DNA of 43,867 nt from an uncultured Bacteroidales bacterium (lineage in GTDB: Bacteria; Bacteroidota; Bacteroidia; Bacteroidales; UBA932), in NCBI GenBank assembly GCA_900319405.1, contig ONOH01000015.1, positions 1 to 43,867 of the forward strand, read 5' to 3'. A program made the position numbers and the translations under genes. Below are positions 23,789-31,838 of this stretch, one piece after another. Under the pieces are notes generated by a model. It worked only from the letters and a program-made list of their open reading frames with translations. It was not told the origin of the DNA and did no database searches. Each line of letters starts with the position of its first letter. Position 1 is the first letter of the stretch.

Positions 23789-26073
23789 AACGACTGCTGC
23801 TCATAGGTTTACTGGCTTTTGTCAGCGGAGTTCTGCCTGCCCGGACGTCTTCCCGGCAAGTGGAACCCCGGGGAAATCCCCATATCCTTGCCGTTCTCAT
23901 TGAGTTCCGCAACGTCCGATTCACGGCAGAAGCGCCGAAGGAGCTTTTTTCGGCTATGCTCAACGGGCCGGTGAAAGACTATTTCACCGAGAATTCGCAG
24001 GGACTTTTCTCACCGGTGTTCGACGTTTACGGCCCGGTCCTGCTGGATGCCCCAATGGAAGCGTACGGGAAGGACATCATTGAAAGCGGCAGCAGAATAG
24101 CCGACGAAGCCCCCGAAAAAGCCCTTTTGGATGCCTGCATCGCACTGGATGAGGAGCTGTCCTTTTCCCGCTACGATGCCGATGGAGACGGCATAATGGA
24201 TCTGGTCCTATTCTATTACGCCGGGTACGACCAGGCAGCCGGAGGACCGGCGGATGCCCTCTGGTCTCATCACCAGGACGCACAGTCCAGCCGCTTCCCG
24301 GAGGTAGCGGAGACCGTATTCGACGGCGTGAAGCTGGGGTATTACTTCTGCACGGCGGAATTGAGGGGAAATGTGGGAAGCCAGCCCATCGGCATCGGTT
24401 CCACCGTACACGAAATGGGACACGCCCTGGGGCTTCCGGATTTTTACGATACCAATGCCGGAGAGGACGGAATGGCGGGGGGGATGTACCAATTCTCGCC
24501 GATGTGTACCGGCCTCTATAACGACGGAGGGCAGACGCCCCCGTATTTCACCGCCCTGGAGCGAATTCTGCTGGGATGGATGGACGAGGAGGATTTGATT
24601 CCCCTGCAAGAGGGATGGATGGAACTCTCAACACCCCGGGAGGGGATGGCCGGCATCAGCAAAACGGCGACGGAAGGGGAATATTTCCTCTACGAATACC
24701 GGCAGGGAAAGGGATGGGATGCTCCGCTGCCCGCCGGACTTCTGGTCTATCACGTGGATCGCTCGAAGCGGGAAGTGGGCGGTATCCCTGCGTATAAGCT
24801 CTGGGATGAATGGAGGGATTATAACAATCTGAACGCAAGGGGAGAGCACCCCTGCTGCTATGTCGTTCCTCCTATGGATCCCCGGAATTACAATTATGCT
24901 CCTTCCGTGAATCCCGCCACAATGCTTTTCCCCGGGGCAGGAGAGGTCCGTTGTTTCGAACCGAGGGATTGGGAAGACGCCCGTACCGGCATTCAGATAA
25001 CTTGCGTGGACCCTCAGGGGGAAAAAGTCCGTTTCCGCGTTCTGGAACGGGAAGGGGGATTGGTGAGCGGCCTTGTCCGGGATGAAGCAGGAGGGCCGAT
25101 GACCGGAGTTTCCGTAAAGCTGCTCAAAGGAGGGGAAGTGGTGGCCGAAGATGTCACCGGAATGGACGGCCTGTTCCTTCTCCCTGTCCGGGAAGAAGCG
25201 GGCGGAATCCTCACGCTTCTTGTAGAGAAAGCCGGTTTCCGGAAAGTGACGGAAAGCCTGAAACTGGTGGGTGGCGGCCAGGTTTGCCGCTATTTGAAAC
25301 TGTACCCCCATGAAGCCCCCCTCAGCGTGCGTCTGTCCAAATACGACCCCTCCCTGAGCGCGGGTTATTTCCCTTTGGAGGAACCCCTTATCGGTGCGGT
25401 TCGTTATACTCCCGAAGACCTGGCTCCCTATGTGGGCGGGCGCCTGGAAAAAGTGGTCTGTTTCCCGTTTGTCAGTCATCCGGGCAGCGTCGGGGATATG
25501 TATGTGACAGTGGATATCGGAGGGGAGAGAGTGCTTAACCACGCCGTAAAAGAAGCTCAGTGGGGAGAGTATCTTCCCGTGTCCGTTTCCCTGACGGAAT
25601 TTGATATCAGGATTCCCGAAGGGGTGGATGCCTTTGTCGGATACGGTTTCCGGGAATTGGGAGAAAACACCCCATTGGCAGCCGTCTATCCCGGAAAAGA
25701 AGGGAACAGCTATTTCGGGCCCTTTGGTTTTGAATCTCAGCCCTGGAAGCCTCTCTATCTGGAAAAGGCCGGCTTTTATATGGATATCATGCTGGACAGT
25801 TTCCTGGAAGAGGTTCCTGCCACTTCACTCCCCGAAATGGGCTATGCAACCCTCCTGTTGCGGGAAGGTCCGTACAAGGCCGGAGAGCGGCTGGACTTTG
25901 ATTTGAAACTGCCCGAAGGAGTACGGATCCTAAGCCGCTCCTGGACCTGGGACGGGGAAACGATTCCCAGCAGCTTCGTAACCCTGACAACAGGGGAGCA
26001 CACCCTTGAGGCGTGCCTGATGTACCCCGACGGCCGGGAAGAATACCTGGCTGCCGAGGTTCTGGTGAATTAG
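23785..26073 (+). CDS. Exported M6-family (immune inhibitor A-like) metalloprotease
   Basis: A 762-residue secreted zinc protease. It starts with GTG, coupled to the upstream lipoprotein, and opens with a signal peptide (MKRLLLIGLLAFVSGVLPA). The zinc site is HEMGHALGLPD, with His209, Glu210, His213 and Asp219, fitting HExxHxxGxxD of metzincin-like M6 peptidases. YDADGDGIMDLVLFYYAGYD upstream is a typical M6 block. After the catalytic part (to about 425) comes a carboxypeptidase-regulatory-like beta domain (about 427-510), then a domain like those in Bacteroidetes secreted peptidases (VRYTPEDLAPYVGGRLEKV). No type IX secretion C-terminal signal is evident. The 3' end overlaps convergent rlmD by 4 bp. 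Confidence 0.9.
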   Translation: MKRLLLIGLLAFVSGVLPARTSSRQVEPRGNPHILAVLIEFRNVRFTAEAPKELFSAMLNGPVKDYFTENSQGLFSPVFDVYGPVLLDAPMEAYGKDIIESGSRIADEAPEKALLDACIALDEELSFSRYDADGDGIMDLVLFYYAGYDQAAGGPADALWSHHQDAQSSRFPEVAETVFDGVKLGYYFCTAELRGNVGSQPIGIGSTVHEMGHALGLPDFYDTNAGEDGMAGGMYQFSPMCTGLYNDGGQTPPYFTALERILLGWMDEEDLIPLQEGWMELSTPREGMAGISKTATEGEYFLYEYRQGKGWDAPLPAGLLVYHVDRSKREVGGIPAYKLWDEWRDYNNLNARGEHPCCYVVPPMDPRNYNYAPSVNPATMLFPGAGEVRCFEPRDWEDARTGIQITCVDPQGEKVRFRVLEREGGLVSGLVRDEAGGPMTGVSVKLLKGGEVVAEDVTGMDGLFLLPVREEAGGILTLLVEKAGFRKVTESLKLVGGGQVCRYLKLYPHEAPLSVRLSKYDPSLSAGYFPLEEPLIGAVRYTPEDLAPYVGGRLEKVVCFPFVSHPGSVGDMYVTVDIGGERVLNHAVKEAQWGEYLPVSVSLTEFDIRIPEGVDAFVGYGFRELGENTPLAAVYPGKEGNSYFGPFGFESQPWKPLYLEKAGFYMDIMLDSFLEEVPATSLPEMGYATLLLREGPYKAGERLDFDLKLPEGVRILSRSWTWDGETIPSSFVTLTTGEHTLEACLMYPDGREEYLAAEVLVN

Positions 26074-27479
26074 GACTTTCTCTCGAGGGCAACTACATTT
26101 TCCACGTGCATCGTGTGAGGGAACATATCCACCGGCTGCACCGCCGTAATCCAGTAATCCCTGCACAGAATGGCCAGATCTCTAGCCTGTGAGGCCGGAT
26201 TGCAGCTGACGTAGACCATTCTTTCCGGTGCGGCACGGAGAATGACCTGCGCCACGTCCGGGTGGATACCGGCGCGGGGAGGGTCCAAAATGATTACATC
26301 GGGCTTTCCGTGCCGGGCAACAAAGGCGTCATTCAGGACATCCTTCATATCTCCGGCGAAGAAAGAGCAGTTGGTGATGCCGTTTGCCCTGGCGTTCTGC
26401 ACCGCGTCCTCAATGGCTTCCGGAACATACTCAATGCCAATGACTTTGGCAGCCTTTGCACTCACGAACTGGGCGATGGTACCTGTTCCGGTATAGAGGT
26501 CGTAAACCACTTCGTCTCCGCGAAGGGCCGCCAGCTCGCGCGCCACACTGTAAAGCCTGTAAGCCTGCAACGAATTGGTCTGGTAAAAGGATTTGGGGCC
26601 GATTTTGAAACGCAGTCCTTCCATCTCCTCGTATATGGCTTCATTTCCCTTGTACAGGACAGGGGAGAGGTCCCCTATGGAATCGTTCAGTTTTTCGTTG
26701 ATGACGTAATAGAGACTGGAAATTTGCGGGAAGCGGGCCGCCACAGCGTCCAAAAGGGCCCTTTTGTGCGCTTCTTCTTCACGGGCGAAGCACAGGATGA
26801 GCATCACTTCTCCTTTTTCCGTAGTACGGACAAACATATTCCGGAAAAAGCCGTGGTTTTCCCGGATATCGTAGAATTTCAAGCCGTTTTCTACGCAGAA
26901 CTGCTTGATAAACAATCTAATAGAATTGGACGGCTCCGGTTGCAGATGGCACTCTTTGATGTCCAGAACCTTGTCGAAAAACTTGCCCACGTGGAAGCCC
27001 AGGCCCGTTTTATCGTTTTCGGCAATGCTTTCCGGATCCTCTTCACGCAAGATCCACCGCTTACTGGAAGCACTGAATTCCAGTTTGTTACGATAGTAGC
27101 GAATCTTTTCGGAGGGAAGTGTAGGCCTGATTTCCGGGACCTCCAGGTGGCCGATACGCACCAGTTGGTCCAGGACCTGCTGGCGTTTGGCCTCAAGCTG
27201 CATTTCGTAAGGCAGCGGTTGCCATCGGCAGCCACCGCAAACGCCGAAATGCTCGCAGAAAGGTTCAAGCCTGTTTTCGGAAGGTTTTACAATCCGTTTG
27301 ATAAAACCTTCCATATAATTTTTCTTTTTCCTGTACACCTGGATATCGACAACGTCTCCGGGCACGGCAAAATCTACGAATACGACCATACCGTCCACGT
27401 GTGCGAGCGCTTTTCCCTCGGCAGCGACCGATTCAATTGTGATATTCTCCAGAAGGAGATCTATTTTCTTCTTGGACAT
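26070..27479 (-). CDS. rlmD: 23S rRNA (uracil-5-)-methyltransferase RlmD-like
   Basis: A 469-residue TrmA/RlmC/RlmD-family SAM methyltransferase that makes 5-methyluridine in RNA. The N-terminal TRAM-like domain (1-60) is followed by iron-sulfur ligands Cys75, Cys81 and Cys84 (CEHFGVCGGC) and a later KECHL cysteine. The SAM site is YDLYTGTGTIAQF, the substrate loop LDPPRAGIHPD, and the catalytic cysteine lies in YVSCNPASQARDL. RlmD is assigned by length and domain order, but RlmC or TrmA-like specificity cannot be excluded. ATG at 27479 (MSKKKIDLLL) is chosen; upstream in-frame codons overlap its promoter. Confidence 0.9.
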   Translation of the reverse strand: MSKKKIDLLLENITIESVAAEGKALAHVDGMVVFVDFAVPGDVVDIQVYRKKKNYMEGFIKRIVKPSENRLEPFCEHFGVCGGCRWQPLPYEMQLEAKRQQVLDQLVRIGHLEVPEIRPTLPSEKIRYYRNKLEFSASSKRWILREEDPESIAENDKTGLGFHVGKFFDKVLDIKECHLQPEPSNSIRLFIKQFCVENGLKFYDIRENHGFFRNMFVRTTEKGEVMLILCFAREEEAHKRALLDAVAARFPQISSLYYVINEKLNDSIGDLSPVLYKGNEAIYEEMEGLRFKIGPKSFYQTNSLQAYRLYSVARELAALRGDEVVYDLYTGTGTIAQFVSAKAAKVIGIEYVPEAIEDAVQNARANGITNCSFFAGDMKDVLNDAFVARHGKPDVIILDPPRAGIHPDVAQVILRAAPERMVYVSCNPASQARDLAILCRDYWITAVQPVDMFPHTMHVENVVALERKS

Positions 27480-27502
27480 GATTGTCAGTTTTCTTTGCCC
27501 TG

Positions 27503-27599
27503 CAAAGGTAGGGGAAACTTCAGATATTCGCAACTTAACATAATATAAATTGTGTAACAAGTTAAAGTTTTGGAATTATTCCGATTTTTTGTACTTTTG
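27503..27599. promoter_or_regulatory. Divergent promoters of rlmD and the envelope protein gene
   Basis: Minus: TTG (27533-27531), a 20-bp spacer and TACCTTTG (27510-27503) for rlmD. Plus: TTTG (27569-27572), a 19-bp spacer and TACTTTTG (27592-27599) for the exported protein. Both fit the Bacteroidetes consensus well. Confidence 0.7.
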
Positions 27600-27626
27600 C
27601 ATAATAGGAATATTATGCCCTGTCGT

Positions 27627-28400
27627 ATGAATAAGTTTTTTTCAGCTTTAAGCATCCTGCTCGCTTGGGCAGCCGTGAATGCTTCTGCGCAGGACAAACA
27701 GTTTTTCAACCATTTGTCGGCCGGAGTTTCACTGGGCATCGACGGACTGGGGCTGGAAGTCGCCGCACCGCTGACGCGCAATGTTCAGCTTCGCGCCGGT
27801 TATTCCCTGTTTATTCCTCCGTACATCTCCAAAACCGTCGATTTCGGCACCGTACAAGTGGCCAAAACCCGTACGCTGGATGTGACGCACCTTCCGCTGC
27901 GCGGTGGAATCTGGAAGGACGGCATCGGCAAACTGTTGGTGGATGTGTATCCATCTTCCCGCAGACCTTTCCATTTTGTGGCCGGCCTTTTTGTGGGATC
28001 GTCTCACTGGTTGTACGGAAAGGCCGATTTCAGGCACGTTATCCGTCCGGACGAATATGCGACCTTGTCTTTTTCCTATCACGACATCACCGTTTCTACC
28101 GACCCGGAGGGTTTCATCATCGTGGACGGTCATATCAATCCGGTGATGCCTTACCTGGGCATCGGTTTCGGCCACGCCGTCTATCTCCAGAAAAGGGTCA
28201 ATGTCACTTTCGACATGGGCGTGCTCTATACCGGAGGTGTCAGCATGCGCACATACAATTACCTTCGCAACGATGACGGAGAGCCCTCCATTATCACCAG
28301 CCGCTCGCTGGACAACCGGGACAAGGGTATCATCGATATTCTCGCCGGACTTCCGATTCTGCCTATCCTAAAGTTGAACGTATTCTTCAATATACTATAA
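27627..28400 (+). CDS. Exported protein, probable outer-membrane beta-barrel
   Basis: A 257-residue protein of unrecognised family. Residues 1-22 form a signal peptide (MNKFFSALSILLAWAAVNASAQ). The mature part alternates hydrophobic and polar residues in short strands (LSAGVSLGIDGLGLEVAAPL, VQLRAGYSLFIPPY, PYLGIGFGHAVYLQKRVNVT), as in small Bacteroidetes outer-membrane barrels. It ends with LKLNVFFNIL, and the terminal aromatic-rich strand supports barrel insertion. Start ATG 27627 sits 27 bp after a strong promoter box. A lipoprotein gene follows 26 bp downstream. The function is unknown. Confidence 0.65.
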   Translation: MNKFFSALSILLAWAAVNASAQDKQFFNHLSAGVSLGIDGLGLEVAAPLTRNVQLRAGYSLFIPPYISKTVDFGTVQVAKTRTLDVTHLPLRGGIWKDGIGKLLVDVYPSSRRPFHFVAGLFVGSSHWLYGKADFRHVIRPDEYATLSFSYHDITVSTDPEGFIIVDGHINPVMPYLGIGFGHAVYLQKRVNVTFDMGVLYTGGVSMRTYNYLRNDDGEPSIITSRSLDNRDKGIIDILAGLPILPILKLNVFFNIL

Positions 28401-28426
28401 CTTGCTGATTACAAAAAATTTATATT

Positions 28427-29290
28427 ATGAAAAAACTTTTTTATCTCCTTTTTGCCGGAGCCTTGCTTCTCCCCTTCTCCTGCAATCAGAACGACAAAAC
28501 CAAGACGGATGAAGTGAAGATGGAGGAGCCTTCCACCAAGCATGCCGCCACCGTTATCCATTTCAAGGACCAGAATCCCACCCTTTCCATCCAGGGTACG
28601 GACGCGGCCGTCACCAAACTGGAGTTTATGGAGGCTTCCCGCTACCTGCTCCGCTACAATACCCCCCCCACCAAGGCTACGACTCCTGCGGAGCAGGTAC
28701 ACGTGGGTCGTTTCAACTTCCACAACGGCGTGTATGAGATTCCCGGCATCGGCAACTTCAAACTCAACGGAAACGCGGTGGATATTACGCCTCATTCCGG
28801 AGAACCTGTAAGTGTCAACGCTACGGTCACCCCTACCACCACCTCCGACGACCCTCTTTTCAACGCTGCCCGCAACTGGAAAGTGGAAGATGTGATTCTC
28901 ACCCTCAAAGGCGGCAGCATTGCCATCGAGAAAAAATTCACCGGCTGCAACCTGGAGGAGATGGCCCAATATGCCGTAGATCACAACGCATTGCTGAATG
29001 TCAATCAGTTCAAGGGAATGGATGTGGATGAGATTATTCTCTCCGGCGCCAATACTTTCGTCATCACTTTCAAAAACGCCAAACCTTTCTATGGAACCTT
29101 CAAAATCGACGGTGAGCGTTTTGAGTATAAACTCGTTGAAGGAAACGACCTTCTGAACATCGATGCCGAAGGCCACATCATTTTCACGGAAAAAGGAAAG
29201 TGCAACCTGAAAATCAGCGTTGCTACTACGTATGGGAACGGCGTTTTCTATCGTGGAAGCGCCGAGTTTGACCTTTACGAGTCCGAATAG
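28427..29290 (+). CDS. Putative lipoprotein of unknown function
   Basis: A 287-residue exported protein. The N-terminus MKKLFYLLFAGALLLPFSC ends at Cys19 followed by NQND, a plausible though non-ideal lipobox (Phe at -2). The mature part begins with a charged linker (KTKTDEVKMEEPS) and then predicted beta strands. No known domain is recognised. LTLKGGSIAIEKKFTGCNLEEM and EYKLVEGNDLLNIDAEGH are the most distinctive stretches. It lies between a probable outer-membrane protein and the GNAT-like gene (2-bp gap downstream), so it may be transcribed with both. Confidence 0.6.
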   Translation: MKKLFYLLFAGALLLPFSCNQNDKTKTDEVKMEEPSTKHAATVIHFKDQNPTLSIQGTDAAVTKLEFMEASRYLLRYNTPPTKATTPAEQVHVGRFNFHNGVYEIPGIGNFKLNGNAVDITPHSGEPVSVNATVTPTTTSDDPLFNAARNWKVEDVILTLKGGSIAIEKKFTGCNLEEMAQYAVDHNALLNVNQFKGMDVDEIILSGANTFVITFKNAKPFYGTFKIDGERFEYKLVEGNDLLNIDAEGHIIFTEKGKCNLKISVATTYGNGVFYRGSAEFDLYESE

Positions 29291-29292
29291 GA

Positions 29293-30423
29293 ATGTCTGT
29301 TTCCATCAAGACAGTGGAAAGCAAAAGGGAACTTCGCCAATTTGTGAAGTTCCCGCTTTCTCTCTATAAGGATTGCCCCTATTACGTTCCCAATCTGTAC
29401 CTGGATGAAATGTCCACCCTGGATCCGGAGAAAAACGCCATGGGCAAATACTCCAGATCCAGAAAGTTTCTGGCTTACAAAGACGGGAAAATCGTTGGCC
29501 GGGCCATCGCCATCATCAATGAGATTGCCAACCGGGACTGGAACCACAGGGAAGTCCGCTTTGGCTGGATGGATTTTATCGACGACAAGGAAGTGTCCGG
29601 GGCCCTGATGGATGCCGTGGCCGATTTCGGCCGGGAAAACGGAATGGACACCCTCGTAGGACCGCTGGGATTTACGGATTTTGACAACGAAGGCTGCGTG
29701 GTGGAAGGCTTCGACGACATCTCTTCCCTGATGCTCAAGTACAACTATCCCTATTACGCAGAGCACTTCGAAAACCTGGGAATGAGCAAAGTGAACGACT
29801 GGCTGGAATACCGTATTTTCGTTCCGGAGCAAACGCCCGAGAAGGTAATCCGCGCTGCCCAACTGGTTTCGGAGCGCTATGACCTGCGTGTCCGCAGAAT
29901 CAGCAAAAAAGAAGTCCGGAAAGAGAATTACGGACAGAAGATCTTCGATCTGGTGAACAGAACCTACTGCGAACTGTTCGACTATACGGTGCTTCCCCCG
30001 GAAGTGATAGACCAGTATGTAGGGACGTTCCTTGGACTTCTGAACCTCAAGTACGTCACGCTGGTGGAAGACCCGGGGGGACGGCTGATTGCCCTTGCCA
30101 TCTCCATGCCTTCCCTGGCCCAGGCCATACGGAAGGGAAAGGGATACCTGTTCCCGCTGGGCTGGTGGCATCTGCTGAAGTCCTTGTTTATCAAGCACGA
30201 GGAAGCCCTTGAACTGATGCTTATCGCGGTAGATCCGGAATACCGGAACCGGGGCGTACATGCCATTCTCTTCAATGATCTGATTCCCAAGCTGATAGAA
30301 GGCGGTTTCAAATACGGGGAATCCAATGCCGAGATGGAGTCCAACACCAAGGTGCAGAACATCTGGAATATGTACGAAAAAGAGTTCAAGCGCCGCCGCC
30401 GGGTCTATAGTAAATCCCTTTAG
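29293..30423 (+). CDS. GNAT-superfamily-like protein
   Basis: A 376-residue cytosolic protein. The C-terminal part (about 300-376) carries a GNAT-like acetyl-CoA-binding pattern: LMLIAVDPEYRNRGVHAILFNDLIPKL, where RNRGVH corresponds to the QxxGxG/A loop, followed by GESNAEMESNTKVQNIWNMY. The N-terminal half (KFLAYKDGKIVGRAIAIINE, VGPLGFTDFDNEGCVVEGF) resembles conserved Bacteroidetes proteins annotated only as N-acetyltransferases. The substrate is unknown. It is probably expressed with the lipoprotein upstream and rarA downstream, with 2-bp gaps on both sides. Confidence 0.7.
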   Translation: MSVSIKTVESKRELRQFVKFPLSLYKDCPYYVPNLYLDEMSTLDPEKNAMGKYSRSRKFLAYKDGKIVGRAIAIINEIANRDWNHREVRFGWMDFIDDKEVSGALMDAVADFGRENGMDTLVGPLGFTDFDNEGCVVEGFDDISSLMLKYNYPYYAEHFENLGMSKVNDWLEYRIFVPEQTPEKVIRAAQLVSERYDLRVRRISKKEVRKENYGQKIFDLVNRTYCELFDYTVLPPEVIDQYVGTFLGLLNLKYVTLVEDPGGRLIALAISMPSLAQAIRKGKGYLFPLGWWHLLKSLFIKHEEALELMLIAVDPEYRNRGVHAILFNDLIPKLIEGGFKYGESNAEMESNTKVQNIWNMYEKEFKRRRRVYSKSL

Positions 30424-30425
30424 AG

Positions 30426-31727
30426 ATGAGCGCTTCTTCCTCCCTCCTTCCACCGCTCCCGGAGCGGATGCGCCCCCGGACGCTGGACCAGTATGTGGGC
30501 CAGCGGCACCTGGTGGGAGAAGGCTGTATCCTGAGGAAGATGATTGAGAGCGGAAACCTGAGTTCCTTCATCCTCTGGGGCCCTCCGGGCGTGGGAAAGA
30601 CCACTCTTGCCCACATTATTGCCCAGACACTGGACCGGGATTTCTTCACCCTGTCGGCCGTTATCGCCGGAGTCAAGGATGTACGGGAGGTTTTTGAAAA
30701 GGCCCGCGGCTCTTCCCTTTTCAATCAAAAAGGCGCTCCCATCCTTTTCATAGACGAGATCCACCGTTTCAACAAAGCCCAGCAGGATGCCTTGCTGGGA
30801 GCCGTGGAGAATGGCACCATCGTCCTGATCGGCGCCACGACGGAGAACCCTTCTTTCGAGGTGATCACTCCCCTACTGTCCCGCTGCCAGGTCTTTGTCC
30901 TCAAATCGCTGGAAAAAGCAGATCTGCAGCAGCTCCTGGACCGTGCGCTGGAGGAAGACGTGCTCCTTCGTGAGAAAAAGATTGAGGTGAAGGAAAGCGA
31001 GGCCCTGATGCGCTACAGCGGCGGGGACGCACGCAAGCTCCTCAATGTGCTGGAGTTGGTGGTGGATGCACAGGCCGCTCACTCCCCTGTCGTCATCGAC
31101 AACGCCACCGTGACGGCCTCCATCCAGGAAAACATGGCCATCTATGACAAGGACGGGGAAATGCATTACGACATTATATCGGCCTTTATCAAGAGCATCC
31201 GGGGGTCGGATCCCAACGCCGCCATCTATTACCTGGCCCGGATGATCGACGGCGGAGAAGACCCGCTGTTCATCGCCCGCCGCCTTTGCATAAGCGCCTC
31301 GGAAGACGTGGGCCTGGCCAATCCCAACGCCCTTCTGCTGGCCAATGCCTGCTTTGAGGTGGTTTCCAAAATCGGGATGCCGGAAGGACGCATTCCGCTG
31401 GCACAGACCACGGTCTATCTGGCCTCCTCCCCCAAGAGCAATGCTTCTTATATGGCCATCGACCATGCACTGGAAAAGGTGAAGGAAACGGGCAACCTGC
31501 CGGTCCCCCTCCCCATCCGCAACGCTCCCACCCGTTTGATGGAAGAATTAGGCTACAGTGACGGCTACAAGTATGCCCACGACTATCCGGGAAACTTTGT
31601 CGACATGGAATTCCTGCCCGAAACCCTCAGCGGCACCGTCTTCTATCAACCCCAGGCCAACAAACACGAAAACACCCTCCGGGCCTACTTGGAAGCCTGC
31701 TGGCCTAAATATTACAGGAAAGGCTGA
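30426..31727 (+). CDS. rarA: Replication-associated recombination protein RarA (MgsA)
   Basis: A 433-residue AAA+ ATPase related to the clamp-loader family and to eukaryotic WRNIP1, acting at stalled replication forks. Walker A is GPPGVGKTT near residue 57, Walker B and the DEIH-like block is ILFIDEIHRFNKAQQDALL, and sensor 1 is LIGATTENPSFEV. The C-terminal MgsA_C-type tetramerisation domain has HYDIISAFIKSIRGSDPNAA and SASEDVGLANPNAL, both diagnostic. Its length is normal. It ends the plus run that starts at 27627 and is convergent with tamL across a 109-bp spacer containing hairpins. Confidence 0.96.
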   Translation: MSASSSLLPPLPERMRPRTLDQYVGQRHLVGEGCILRKMIESGNLSSFILWGPPGVGKTTLAHIIAQTLDRDFFTLSAVIAGVKDVREVFEKARGSSLFNQKGAPILFIDEIHRFNKAQQDALLGAVENGTIVLIGATTENPSFEVITPLLSRCQVFVLKSLEKADLQQLLDRALEEDVLLREKKIEVKESEALMRYSGGDARKLLNVLELVVDAQAAHSPVVIDNATVTASIQENMAIYDKDGEMHYDIISAFIKSIRGSDPNAAIYYLARMIDGGEDPLFIARRLCISASEDVGLANPNALLLANACFEVVSKIGMPEGRIPLAQTTVYLASSPKSNASYMAIDHALEKVKETGNLPVPLPIRNAPTRLMEELGYSDGYKYAHDYPGNFVDMEFLPETLSGTVFYQPQANKHENTLRAYLEACWPKYYRKG

Positions 31728-31753
31728 ACCAAAGCACCTGGGCTCCATCAGGC

Positions 31754-31838
31754 GCCCGGCCGGGCCGTGGCTTTTGCAGCGGCAAAAGTTGGAAAGGCGA
31801 AAAGGCTGCGGGCGTATTTAAGGTGGCGGCGCCCCCTT
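31754..31838. terminator. Hairpin cluster between rarA and tamL, possible bidirectional terminator
   Basis: A 12-bp perfect palindrome (GCCCGGCCGGGC, 31754-31765), a 7-bp stem CTTTTGC/GCAAAAG (31771-31788) and a GC-rich stem beginning AAGG and ending CCTT (31820-31838) fill the gap between the two convergent genes. None has a clean plus-strand T run, so terminator function is tentative. Confidence 0.4.

Noticed and set aside
31754-31765. GCCCGGCCGGGC palindrome as an attachment or recombination site
   Set aside because: It is a single copy in a spacer with other hairpins and no integrase or repeat nearby; a role in transcript folding is simpler.
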